The position numbers and the translations under genes are program-made. The notes below the pieces were generated by a model, which had not been told where the DNA came from, searched no databases, and saw only the letters and a list, made by a program, of their open reading frames with translations. Of a DNA stretch of 64,000 bases, positions 32,905 to 43,336 are shown piece after piece. The DNA is from Nereocystis luetkeana (taxonomy: Eukaryota > Sar > Phaeophyceae > Laminariales > Laminariaceae), in assembly GCA_031213475.1 (NCBI GenBank), contig JARUPZ010000025.1, forward strand, positions 8,256,656 to 8,320,655, read 5' to 3'. How positions within the stretch are numbered: the first letter of the stretch is position 1; each line of letters starts with the position of its first letter.

Positions 32905-33582
32905 ATGAACAGCTGCGAACAGACCGCAGCCAGGCCATCCCCATCTCCTAGCCTTGGCATCCCTCATCTCGTGCGCTGTAAGCAATCCACAGCAGCAGCA
33001 GTGTACCACGACGACTATACCGCTTCAACGTGTGGCCGCCCGGCACCGCGGGAGATAGATACTGCTTTCTGTCTGTGTGAAACCCATAAACTACAGCTCT
33101 GCGCTGATCGCATGTTGAGTTTGTTGTCGACGAGAGGAAACTTGTCCTCGGGTGCACGTAGCAAGGGGCATGCAACCACGCCAACAGCGAGCGCAAAAGA
33201 CATCCCCTTTGCACTGGTGCCCCGCCGAGCCGAGACCATCGTCAAGGCTGTGGAGAGCCGCAGCATGTCGGACTGGGGGTCGAGGGGGGTGGCGTTGGGC
33301 CTGTGAGGGCGACCGGGAGCAACAGCTCTCCAGTCAGTGCGTCTGGAAGATAGCTTTGGCTCGCTGGGACGCTCACCGGAGTTGGAATTTGTGGGCTCGA
33401 GAGGTGGGGGAGCTGCTGCTGTGGTTGGAGGTTCGAGCGGGGTGGAGGAGGCAGATGAAAAGCACGAGGATGATGAGCAGGGGGGGGGAATACCCAGGCG
33501 GCGGTACTGCAGCAGGTTGTGCTTGTGGTTGTATGTAGCGGGTCATTCGGAGCATATATATGGCCTTCGTACGAGATGATGT
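32905..33582 (+). CDS. Candidate gene with one in-frame TGA, unknown
   Basis: From ATG at 32,905 the frame runs 134 codons to TGA at 33,304-33,306 (AKDIPFALVPRRAETIVKAV, ESRSMSDWGSRGVALGL). It then stays open in the same frame to about 33,580, with an acidic stretch (GVEEADEKHEDDEQGGG). The stop follows G-rich sequence where a miscounted base or a short intron is possible. A longer frame lies antisense (33,242-33,955), which weakens both. No domain is recognised. Confidence 0.27.
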
Positions 33583-34084
33583 ACGAAGAAGCAGGACGGA
33601 GGATCGCTCCATATGATTGAAGCTTGCTGTCCAGATACGAGTGTTTTATATCACTACAGTAGTAATACCAGGTATGACACCTAGTCTGTTTGCTGTATGT
33701 ACTCGTACGTCCGGCAACTGCTGCTGTACGAGCTTCAGGCATACATGCAGTAATCAACACACACGTGATTGGACCCACGAATGGAAGGGGTGTACAACAA
33801 CAGTTTAGCGCCAATTGATAAGCGGAGGTTTTAGTTCTTGCGGGTTCATGCTTTGTATCTGGTAGGTGATGAGAGTATGAGGAATGCGCAATCGGCACAG
33901 GAAAAATAATACCTGGTAGATGAAAAAGCGGGCCGAGCGTCGAGATCTCCATCATTTCCGCAGACTACTCGCCAAACTGTGGTTCAAACGTCACGGCGAA
34001 CTTCGCGACGATTAATTTTGCCGGAAAATAACTGATACGACGTTCTTTCGCGACGTTTTTTTGTATTTTACGGGGAAACCCCCT

Positions 34085-34440
34085 ATTGGCCCAGCCATGT
34101 TTACCTGCACACGTTGCCGCATCTACTGTTGTAGCTCGACCAACTCTGGACGAGCTCCAACCGCACCAACACGATAAGGTTTCGTTTGTTTGTGTGTGCG
34201 TCCACAGAGCGCGCCGGGACTGGCATTGGTGCCATGTGTGCCTTGAGCGCGGTGGACAAACGTGGCCGAAAACAATGTTGAATAACACACGATGACACAG
34301 TGACGCAGCAGTGACACACACAAACAGGAAAGCTACGAGACAGGCACCCTACTCTCGTCCGACGAGGATGCCTTTTTCCTTGGAAAACCAAGAAAAAAAG
34401 CCTCGCGCTTCATTACTAGTAATTGGTGGTAATGAGGCGC
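34085..34440 (+). repeat. Dispersed repeat G, copy 1
   Basis: CACACGTTGCCGCA, GTGTGTGCGT, GCGCCGGGACTGG, GAGCGCGGTGG and ACAGGCACCCTACTCTCG recur in order at 35,978-36,320 in the same orientation. The unit is about 340 bp and diverged. Its end contains TTTTTCCTTGGAAAACCAAG, a short foldback. Confidence 0.7.
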
Positions 34441-34715
34441 GACCTCGGTAATACCTGCAGTAGTCATATCTGCGATGCATGATGCTGGGCGCATACGGAT
34501 TATTGTGTATTGTGCTGAACGAACGAACACGAAGGAATATCTACCACGTACGACTACTGTACTACTGTACGCCGTCGTGGGTGCATCTCAATAATTTTCG
34601 TAAATGTTCTTGGCCTCCCCTGGCTCTTGATATGAAGAAGTACTGGATTTGGTCGTGTGTATCCTGGTTTCCATCTCGAAATCCGGCATAATAATTTGAA
34701 GACGAAATCTGCACT

Positions 34716-34815
34716 GCTGTACCACAGAACTTGTATCTCTCATCAGGGATTGAGGAATCGGCACGGACACTGCTGTGGTGCTGGATGTCGACGGGTAGAA
34801 AGAGTCAAGAACACA
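34716..34815 (+). mobile_element. Fragment of the LINE 3' end
   Basis: ACCACAGAACTTGTATCTCT, GGAATCGGCACGGACACTG and GGATGTCGACGGGTAGAAAG follow the terminal part of the LINE tail at 3098-3178. It then passes to AAGAACACACAAC without the TTAA element. This makes a second unfilled site. Confidence 0.7.
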
Positions 34816-34869
34816 CAACACTCGACATGTTTTGTCCAGCAGAGTGGTTTCTGGTTGAAATTCAGCACA

Positions 34870-35560
34870 ATAAAAATCTGCATCTCACATGTTTTGTCCA
34901 ACAGAAAGAAGAGCTTATTTTTCTCAACAGGTGTCACCACAACTTTACTTGGACTGATGTACGACATCTACAGCAGCACAGTAGTGCGCCTCCCGCACCA
35001 TAACAGCAGCAGCAGCACCAGTAGCAGTAGGTCACACGAGGCCAGGGTCAGCGTCGCCGTACGCTCGGCTTGTCGGTCTAACCCTTGCACCCTTTGTACG
35101 CGTACATATACACACCCGTACTGTAGTACGTACCCTGCACTCGTTTTTTTTAATGTTTCCTGCTTCCCACCTCGAAAGTCGGCATAATATTTTCGAGACG
35201 ACAACACGAACATGGCATGCCCAAAAAAAGAGCTTCTCGTAGCAGGTGCCACAACTACTGCTGCTGTGCAACATCTACATCAGAGCTTCTCCAGCAGCAA
35301 AACAACAGCAGCAGTAGCAGTAGGATCCACGAGGCCAGGGTCAGCGTCGCAGTACGCTCGGCTTCTGCCCTTTGTACACCGTACTCGATGTTGTGTGTGT
35401 GGTTCCTGATTCCACCCTCATAATTTGAAGACGAAATATCCACAACCTCTGATACGACATACGTGTATCCAACAGAGGTTCTCGTAGCAGGTGCCACCAC
35501 TACTACTGACTGCTGTACAACTACAGCAGATCTTCTCCTGTTTCTCCATCCCCTCGTCAG
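34870..35560 (+). repeat. Tandem duplication, about 294-bp unit
   Basis: CACGAGGCCAGGGTCAGCGT begins at 35,035 and at 35,329. Each is preceded by GCAGTAGCAGTAGG-like triplets and followed by ACGCTCGGCTT and CCTTTGTAC. A third, partial unit (CTCGTAGCAGGTGCCACCAC, TAATTTGAAGACGAAAT) occupies 35,420-35,550. Confidence 0.8.
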
Positions 35561-35726
35561 TTACTAGTAGGAGGGTAGCCCTGACAATATCACTTGCAGC
35601 ACATGGCCCGAACGTTGCTGTGGACAGACAGGCGAAGTCTGCCTATGACTACTCGTAGTTGGGTGTCGTTAGTTATTACCAGGGACGTACGTAGGTAGAA
35701 GAAAGAGCTAAAAAAACAAAGCCGTC

Positions 35727-35947
35727 TGCCTGCCGTGGACAGGCCCAGTCTGCCTGCTCTTGAGTGCTGCGGACAGGCTCAATCTTCCTGCTGTGGATAG
35801 GCCCAGTCTGCCTGCTGTGGACAGGCCCAGTCTGCCTGCTGTGGACAGGCCCAGTCTGCCTGCTGTGGACAAGCATAGTCTGCCTGCTGTGGGCAGGCAC
35901 AGTGTGCATGCTGTGGACAGGCGCAGCCTGCCTGCTGTTGGCACAGG
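35727..35947 (+). repeat. 24-bp minisatellite
   Basis: Unit CTGTGGACAGGCCCAGTCTGCCTG, about eight to nine copies; the central three are identical and the edge copies diverge. Being a multiple of three, it keeps frames open on both strands and creates octapeptide repeats that should not be taken for a gene without transcript support. Confidence 0.95.
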
Positions 35948-35977
35948 CACAAAAACCGGTTTGATTTTGTATTTTGA

Positions 35978-36320
35978 ACACGGCCCAGCACAGACGTGCC
36001 TACACACGTTGCCGCACCTAGCTCGACAAACTGTGAACGATTTTCCACCCCACCAGGATGAGAAAGTGTCTTGCGTGTGTGTGCGTGCACAGAGCCCGCC
36101 GGGACTGGATTTGGTGGCGTGTGCGTCGAGCGCGGTGGTGAAAGGTGGACCAAAAAAATGTTGAATCCACACACCAACTCACACACACACACACACACAT
36201 ACAGAAAAAATCAAAACAGGCACCCTACCCTCGTACCCGAGCCGTTATGAAGAGGCTTTTTTTTCCTCGGTTAAAAACCAAGTAAAAAAAGGCTCGCTTC
36301 GCTCGCTCGCCTCATTATAA
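35978..36320 (+). repeat. Dispersed repeat G, copy 2
   Basis: Partner of 34,085-34,440. It carries a CA dinucleotide run at about 36,178-36,199 where copy 1 has ACACACACAAACAGG. Confidence 0.7.
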
Positions 36321-36355
36321 TGGGATTGACTAGGAGTCAACCCTAGTCAATCCCA
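36321..36355. repeat. Perfect 14-bp hairpin
   Basis: TGGGATTGACTAGG (36,321-36,334), loop AGTCAAC, CCTAGTCAATCCCA (36,342-36,355). ATTATAA and CCCCATTATTA lie outside, suggesting longer but imperfect arms. It sits at the end of repeat G copy 2. Confidence 0.85.
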
Positions 36356-36374
36356 CTGCCCCATTATTAGTCGT

Positions 36375-37740
36375 ATTTAGTAGCAAGCTTCTGGGCATTT
36401 TATTTTCATGCTGTGCTTCTAGCCCAGCAAAAACGCACAGCACACGGGACAGGTCTGCAGTAACATGCAGCAGGAGCAGCTCTGCAGCAACAACAGCGCA
36501 TATATATCACCGCCATACAATTCGAACCTCTAGCCCAAGTACAACCCGCCTCTCGGTGCGGTATGAACTCGCAGCCATCACCTGCAACAGCAGCAATGTC
36601 GGCGGCTTTGAGGAGCATCCAGCACTCGTGACTCAACCGACAGCCTCTTCTCGTAGGAACTGGAAATGATCGACCACAGTATTTTCCAGTCTCACGATTC
36701 GCGCTCGCGCCCCTCATTATAATATTATTTGGTAGCAAGCTTCTTGGCATTTTATTTTCATGCTTGTTGTTGCACATCCTGGCCCAGCAAAAACGCACAG
36801 TACACGGCACAGCTTTGCAGCAGCATACGGCAGGAGCAGCCACACAGCTCTGCAGCAACAGCGCATATATAGCACTGACATACAATCAGAACCTTGAGTC
36901 CAAGTACAACCCGCTTCTCGGTGGCACACAAACATGAACGGGGGTAAAAGGTCGTCAACAAGCGGCCAGAGAGCTGACAACGCTCTGTTAGTCGATGAAA
37001 AACGTGTCGGTTGAGGTAAACGACAGTTAGTCCAGAGATCTCTGTACCTGCAAAATATATTAGAGATCCCCAACAAGCAGTTCCGCAACGACAGCATTTC
37101 CGATGTATTTTCAACGGCGGGGTTATTAGAGTACCGAAATATGTGACGAGGATCGCAGAGAGAAAAAAAACATGACAGAGGGGAGGCACACACACATAAA
37201 AGGGGATAAGAGATCCCCAACAAGCGGTCAGAGAGCTGAGGACGCTCTGTTGGCCAATGAAAATCATGTCGTCGGTTGTTTACTACAAGGTATCAAACGG
37301 CCGATTGACAAGAAATCGCCGTACTGCGAAATATTAGAGATCTCTCAAGGAATGCTCTTGTGTACTTTTCGTGTTGGAACAGCAGTATCTATGTTATTTC
37401 GTGCTCTGTCGCCCTGAAGGCGTATGCTCTTGTGCACTTGGCGTGTTTTCAACAGCGAGGTTATTAGAGTACCGAAATATGCGACGAGTGTGCTCAGTTG
37501 CCCTGAAGGAATACTCATGTTTGTGTACTTGTGGTGTTGTGGCGCGTCGCGCGCACGCATGCTCTTGTGTACTTGTTGTGTTGAAACAGCAGTATGGTAT
37601 CTATACTCGTTCCTGCTCTGTCGCGCAGGAGGCGTATACTCTTGTGCACTTGACGCTATATCTATTCTCGTTCTAGCTCTGTCGGCTCTGTCGCCCTGAA
37701 GGCATATGCTCCTGTGCACTAGACACTCTGCCATCGCTCG
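36375..37740 (+). repeat. Nested local duplications
   Basis: 36,375-36,570 (TAGCAAGCTTCTGGGCATTT, CAGCAAAAACGCACAG, AGTACAACCCGC) recurs at 36,724-36,930, offset about 349. CAAC(A/G)GCG(A/G)GGTTATTAGA near 37,110 recurs near 37,450, offset about 341. ACAAGCGGCCAGAGAGCTGA near 36,967 recurs near 37,217. CTCTTGTGTACTTG-like elements recur many times in 37,350-37,740. The offsets near 345 bp suggest an original tandem unit, later scrambled. Confidence 0.65.
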
Positions 37741-38109
37741 TCATACCATAAGAGATCCTCAACACGCGTTTTGGTACAGCAGTACCATATCTAACGAGCG
37801 ATGGCACGCTCTTGTGTACTCGTGGTGTTGGTGCAGCAGTATGATATCTATACATTTGTGTTATTGAGTACCTGTGGCAGCAGCATAGCCCTGAAGGCAT
37901 AAGATGTGCACTTGACGCCTGGCCGTCGTTGCTCGTCGCGCGCTCGCATGCTCTAAGACTTTGTGTATGTTGGTACGATTTTATATACTGTTGGTATGGT
38001 ATAATGGTACGGTTTGATATGCTATACGGAAACAAATGTTAACATAGTATGATGGCAGGTTTTGATATGCTATTATGAAAAACACACAGTATGTTTATAT
38101 GGTATAGGG

Positions 38110-38395
38110 TAGGTTTGTCCGTAGACGAGGTACCGGCCTCCGCAAACGAAGTAACGGACAAAGCAGGGTTTATTGGTAGAGAGAATGTGGCATGTCTGTA
38201 TCGGGAACTGGGATAGATCAAGTTTGGTTGGAAGGGAAGGCCTCGCACGCAGTCCTTCCAAGCAAAGCACCGAGCGTAGGTCAGCATCCTCACGCCGGGC
38301 ACGAGCAAGCACGAGGTCCTGTGACGAGCACGGGCAGACGTGAGGTAATCGCTGTATGTCGATCCAAGCCAGGAATTAGTGCCTTATTTTCCGCC
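38110..38395 (-). repeat. Dispersed repeat H, copy 1
   Basis: Reverse complement of 61,890-62,110: GTAGGTTTGTCCGTAGACGA, AACGAAGTAACGGACAAAGC, TTTATTGGTAGAGAGAATG, TGTCGATCCAAGCCAGGAAT. This copy holds about 75 extra bases (38,241-38,316, CTCGCACGCAGTCC to CAAGCACGAG) not present in the partner. Possibly a solo LTR or retroelement UTR; no defining ends seen. Confidence 0.75.
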
Positions 38396-38559
38396 GCCCC
38401 ACCCCCCCAAATTTGTTTTTTAGAAAAACACAGTAGTATGTGGTATGGTGTGTTGGCGGTATGGCACGATGGTACGGTGTTGTGGATGTATTATATGGCT
38501 AAATTTTGCCTGAAGGGCACAGTAGTACATTATTAGTCAATACTCTAGCCTACTCATGA

Positions 38560-39440
38560 AAAGCTATGCGTCGCTGAAATACCTTACTTTGACGAACACA
38601 GTCGTACAGCAGTAAATTGTCCAGGTATGTAATGAACGTTTAACACTTCGGCCCAATAACACAGAGAGAGGTCCTTACTCAGACGAATACAGCAGTCAAA
38701 TGGCCGGATATTTAAGGAGCGTTCAATAGTTCGACCCAACAAACGCAGCTGTCCTTTCTTTGACGGACGCAGTCATGCAGGAGTAAATGGCCGGGAATTT
38801 CAATACTTCGGCCCAATAACACAGCGGTGCTTACGATATCGGACACAGCAGTCGTGCAGCAGTCAATATTTCCAGCCGACTCGTGAAAAGCTATGCGTGG
38901 CAACAAGACGCAAGGACACGCTGCTCGACGGACACACTGCCATATGACACGAAGGAATGCACACGATCGTCCAATAACAAGCTCTGTGGAAGGTAGAGTG
39001 GATTCACAGCTCCTGTGTTGCTGTTATGCCACATGGCAACTGCCAGCTACCACCACAATGTAACACGGCGGCGCATGCATACATGTGTCTGTATGTATGA
39101 GCCAGATAGAGTCGTACAGCAGTAAATGGCCGGATATTCAAGGAGCGTTCAACAGTTCGGACCAATAACACGGATATCCTTACTTTGAAGGACACAGTCG
39201 TGCAGACAGTCGTGCAGCAGTAAATGGCCGGGAATTTAATGAGCGTTTAACACTTCGGCCCAACAACGCAGCAGTATTTACTATATCGGACACAGCAGTC
39301 GCACAGCCGTCAGTATTTCCAGCCGATTCATGAAAGGCTATGCGTTGCTGCAAGACACAAGGACACGCTGCTCGACGCACACACTGCCGGTGGGCCCGAA
39401 GGAATGAACGCGATCGTCCAAGCACAAGCGAGAGGTTGGG
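38560..39440 (+). repeat. Higher-order tandem repeat with subunits of about 80 to 95 bp
   Basis: The subunit CAGTCGT(A/G)CAGCAGTAAATGG, CCGGGAATTTAATGAGCGTT and TTCGGCCCAATAACAC recurs about seven times. The larger block ending TCATGAAA(A/G)GCTATGCGT, AAGGACACGCTGCTCGACG and GAA(T/C)G..CACGATCGTCCAA occurs at about 38,850-38,985 and 39,310-39,425. So short units were amplified and then the group was duplicated. Confidence 0.8.
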
Positions 39441-39449
39441 ATACACTCA

Positions 39450-40190
39450 AACTGCTAATTCAACCTCAAAACTTGATACAGCGTGCGCAAAAAAAGGCGA
39501 CGAAAAACGTGCCAGAGACTACTTTAGTGCCAGTGTTGTTCACCTGAATTGGGATTTCCTCCCTATCCTTTCCGTGTTCACACCAATGGGCCCCTGCTCT
39601 CTGTCGCCGTTCGGGATCCACCCATCGTGCACGCTTGCTCCCCCCCCTCGCCCCACCTCCACACCTGCGACGACTGGCGTGGGTTCAGCGCTGAGAGCAT
39701 ACCGCCTGGTGTTGCACTACTTCTACATTGATTATACTCGTAGGGCTGCAGGTGTACATACCGCTCTGAACGGAAATATAGTTATTTTTTCGTATACATA
39801 TTAATGTGCACACGCTACCTATATTTCTGTTCAGAACGGTGACGGGTAATATTCGAACTCTACCGAGTACCAGGTATAGTTGTTGCTGCTGTGGGGAAAA
39901 GTTTACGAATACAGAGAAAAAGCCCAAGCGTGTACGGTGCAGGCAATAGGGATCCATCCTGCTCTGGTAGTAGCGCACCAAGAGGTCGAGTCCGTACAGC
40001 AGTACAGCTTGTACCAGGTAAGTACTGCAGTACCTACCTGGTACCTGGTAGGTCAGAGGGAAAACCTACAGCATTGCTGCAGCAGTGCTCGACGTACATA
40101 CTCTGTATTCATCGCCACCCTAGCACAACAACACGACACTACAGAAGTAGCAGGGACCTGGTATGGTGCATAGACGTCTCCCCTATTCGT
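39450..40190. other. No supported gene
   Basis: Short frames only. It includes a dense patch of the TACCAGGTA/TACCTGGTA motif (39,866-40,050). Confidence 0.4.
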
Positions 40191-40198
40191 TTAAAAAG

Positions 40199-40270
40199 GA
40201 TAGACCACTGAGCTATTCAATCAGCGCTGATTGAGTAGCTCAGTGGTCTATCCTAGCTCAGTGGTCTATC
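40199..40270. repeat. Mirror-image tRNA D-arm hairpin, copy 1
   Basis: 40,199-40,252 is a 54-bp palindrome without a loop (one mismatch). Its right half reads GCTGATTGAGTAGCTCAGTG GTCTATC, containing the canonical tRNA A-box TAGCTCAGTGGT. CTAGCTCAGTGGTCTATC then repeats, followed by TTTTATATTT. Confidence 0.85.
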
Positions 40271-40426
40271 TTTTATATTTTATAAAATTATGAAATACGT
40301 CAGCTGTGAGTTCGACTGATTATATGGTTGGTACTCAACTTTGCATGCTGCGTAGTATGTCTCGTCTATATCGCATTTTTATGCTTCGAACAGAAGAAGT
40401 ACCTTTGGGCTGTTCCTTTATAAAGA

Positions 40427-40490
40427 ATAGACCACTGAGCTACTCACTCCGCGCTGACTGAGTAGCTCAGTGGTCTATCTTTTATATTTC
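40427..40490. repeat. Mirror-image tRNA D-arm hairpin, copy 2
   Basis: ATAGACCACTGAGCTACTCA... and ...TGAGTAGCTCAGTGGTCTAT form the arms (40,427-40,478). The centre differs from copy 1 (CTCCGCGCTGAC), but the same CTTTTATATTT follows. The two copies are about 228 bp apart. Confidence 0.85.
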
Positions 40491-41013
40491 GAACATCCCC
40501 CGTTGTATCCGTCCTGGAGGCGAGCTGATGGCGCTCCATTATTAGGTCAGTCTCCCCCCCAGCGACGAAGTTCCGCCTGCCGCAGGCTTTCATACTGCGG
40601 CGGCCAGGGACTATCTCCGTCGCCATCTCAGCTGATTACCCACGCTGTGGAGATAAAGCAACTCGATCACCAGTAGCTTGCTCAGCCCTGCTTTACCCTA
40701 AGGGGGGGAGGGGGGGGTGGGGATGTTAGTGGTATTGGATATTACGTTGGTATGGTATACGGGAAAAACACCGTAAGTGGTATGGTATGTGTTGACGGTA
40801 TGGGACGGGCAAAACACAGTATATGGTATGGTACGTTTGCGGTATGGTACCATGGTACGGTGTCGTGGATGTATTATATAGCTAATTTTGCCTGGTGGTA
40901 TAGTATGTTTCAGCATATAAGGTCTGTAAGGGTCGAATACGTCGTGCGAATATCATCTGTGACGAGCTTATATATCGACCATTGGAAAGTGTTCGAAAAT
41001 ATAAACCTTCCGG

Positions 41014-41041
41014 ACAGACAGACAGACAGACAGATAGACAG
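41014..41041. repeat. GACA microsatellite
   Basis: ACAGACAGACAGACAGACAG ATAGACAG. Unremarkable. Confidence 0.9.
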
Positions 41042-41932
41042 ATTCGGATGCACCAAAACAGAGACTCAGTTCTACAAATACGACAGGAGGTTGTGAGAGT
41101 GGCGCTCATGTTAAATTTTAGCTTTTATTTCCATCTTCTTGGCATCGTGTGCAGGACGAGCTTTGGGATCCAGATCTTCTAGTGATCGTATTGCCTGGTA
41201 GGACGTTTGAGACGGAACAAAGAGCTGTAGGATCAAATTGCGCCACTCGCTAGCCTGCCTACAGAAATCACGAACATCACCTCTCGCGCTACTGGGCCAC
41301 CCTCTCCAATCTCACAGGTGTGTGCATACTGTGTTTTTCATGTATCAAGAGCAAAAGAGGCCAAGAACACGTAGGGTAGTGAGATTCACCAAAACAAACG
41401 TACGAACTCATGTACTGGAGCGTCAAGATCTGCTGCAACATTTACAGGGAGTATCTCGAGCAATTTCCAGTGTGTTGGTGTGCCCGTTACGTTTCAGCTG
41501 TTGTAAACCAACTTTCGATTGTCTTGTGTACCCCGACCTTCGCGTGTCGATCTGCTCTTCCAGTGTACAAAATGGCACAAGTAGTATCGTCTCGTCGAAC
41601 CGGGTAGCATCCTAGCATCCAGGGGAGTCACCGGCCAGTACGCGTACTCAATCGCTAGGGAAATAATGGAAAACGCGCGAACGGTTCAAGCAGCTTACAA
41701 AGTTTAGTATCGATCGATCTGCCGATCGGTTGAACCCACAGCTGAAGTACTTTTTTAGTTTTTTATTTAACTGAGAATTGTGCCACGTACAGCTGTCGCA
41801 ATCTGAAGCAAGCATTCGCATAATGGTTGAAGAGTACGCGTTGAAGCAACATCGAACAAGCATTATAAAGCAAGGATTTGAGGGAAAAAACGATCAACTT
41901 TTAAATTAAAGATCAACAATAGAACGGCGTCT

Positions 41933-42095
41933 TCAACCCTTTAACGCCGCTTTGTACCTGTCGCGAAGCCCCACCAATGTCCGAGTCGCGGATTCAAACT
42001 TGTCCGAGGAAATCATTGTGGGGTAGGCGGTCTCGATCGTACTAAACACCATCACCGACATGACACCCGCATGGTTAAGGGCACACCGCTGGTAA
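41933..42095 (-). CDS. Possible terminal exon, unknown
   Basis: On the minus strand, after TTACCAG (candidate acceptor near 42,095), a frame reads RCALNHAGVMSVMVFSTIET, AYPTMISSDKFESATRTLV and GLRDRYKAALKG, then TGA at 41,933-41,935. Codon third positions are mostly G or C and the composition is protein-like. At only about 53 codons this could be chance. No family recognised. Confidence 0.25.
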
Positions 42096-42289
42096 GTTCA
42101 CACCGCTTGCAAACAAACAATGCCTACCCGTTAGCCAAGTTTGGCAAATTCTGTAAACGCCAAGTTTGTGGAAATCGACCACGTTCAGGTCCCTTAATCA
42201 ATGATAAAGGACACCAATAGGCCGGTCTCCTGCGCTGTCGGTGTATAGGTAAATCATGCTCCCGAGAAAGTTGTGGGAGCTTCCACAGA

Positions 42290-42955
42290 AGCCGTGAAAG
42301 TTTCACAGAACTAAAAAAAGGTTCAATGGAAGTCGTGGAAGCTTCCACCACTTCCATGGAAATCGTGGAAGCTAGTACTACTTCCATCGGAGCGATGGAA
42401 GCTTCCGTGGAAGTCGTGGAATCTCATCTAAGGTTTCATGGAAATAGCGAAAGCTTCCACGAGCTTCCATGGAAGTAGTGGAAGCTTCCATGGAAGTGGT
42501 GGAAGGTTCCAGAAGTTTCAATGGAAGTGCTGGAAGCCCTCTTTGGAAGAAGTGGAAGCTTCCACAAGCTTCCATGGAAGTCGTGAAAAGTTGACTCAAA
42601 CTGAATACTCCACTTCTTCGATGGAAGCTCGCACGAGTTTCTATGGAAATAGGCCATGAAATTTTCCGTGGAAATCCGTAGAAGAGGTGATGATTGAAGC
42701 TTCCATGGAAGCAGCCCGAAGCTTCTAGGGGAATTGATTCCGTGGTAGTACTCCAGACTTCCCGCGGAAGCTTCCACAACTTAAATATCAGGCGTCTATG
42801 GAAGTTTTCATCGCTTTCATCGAATATTCCACAGCTTTCGTGGAAGCTTCCATCACTTCCACCACAGCTTCGTGGAATCTTCCATCACTTTCACCACAGC
42901 TTTCGTGGAAGCTTCCGTGGAAGTGGTGGAAGCTTCCGTGGAAGTTATAAAAAAC
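42290..42955. repeat. Palindrome-rich minisatellite (TTCCATGGAAG / GGAAGCTTCC)
   Basis: Built from alternating GTGGAAGCTTCCA and TTCCATGGAAGT(A/C/G)GTGGAA words, nearly self-complementary, with spacings of about 9 to 30 bp. On both strands all frames stay open for long stretches and encode W/S/F/H-rich repeats (FHGSxGSFHG-like). I take these frames as by-products. Confidence 0.9.
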
Positions 42956-42999
42956 GATAATGCAGGAGACCGGGAAAACATCGACATTTTAAGGTCGTC

Positions 43000-43080
43000 A
43001 CTCTACCCATCTCAAATCCTTTCAAATCCTCTAGAGTTCTCTCAAGTCCTCTCTACATCTCTCAAGTCCTCTCAACGAGC
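43000..43080. repeat. CTCTCAAGTCCT minisatellite
   Basis: TCAAATCCTTTCAAATCCTC, then CTCTCAAGTCCTCTC twice. Short and imperfect. Confidence 0.75.
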
Positions 43081-43084
43081 AATG

Positions 43085-43336
43085 CCACGGTAGGAGGGAT
43101 ACCCTGTTTTCTGCGCTCCCCACATGAGGAGCTTAAATGTCTCACCCGAAAAATATCCTCGAAGAGGTTCGCTCTCGCAACCCGGCAATGAGTTATATGC
43201 GCTGCAAGTGGTCCTAAACTAATCATACTTCTGTAGTAAACGTGTTATGCTAACCAGTATTGTACAGTAGTTGCTCACGTGGGGAGCTCAGCCGAAAAAC
43301 AACTATCGGACCAAAAAGTGCAACCCCTACTGTGGG
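43085..43336. mobile_element. MITE family M, copy B
   Basis: Left CCACGGTAGGAGG, right CCCCTACTGTGGG, internal ATGAGGAGCTTAAATGTCTC, and GTTGCTCACGTGGGGAGCTC before the right end. 252 bp. The sequence outside reads AGCAATG on the left and ATG on the right, like copy C. Confidence 0.7.

Noticed and set aside
33242-33955. 237-codon minus-strand frame starting ATG-ATG
   Set aside because: His/Pro/Ser-rich with Cys clusters, antisense to a more protein-like + frame, no domain.
35727-35947. CRISPR-like spacing of repeats
   Set aside because: Units abut without unique spacers; a head-to-tail minisatellite in a eukaryotic context.
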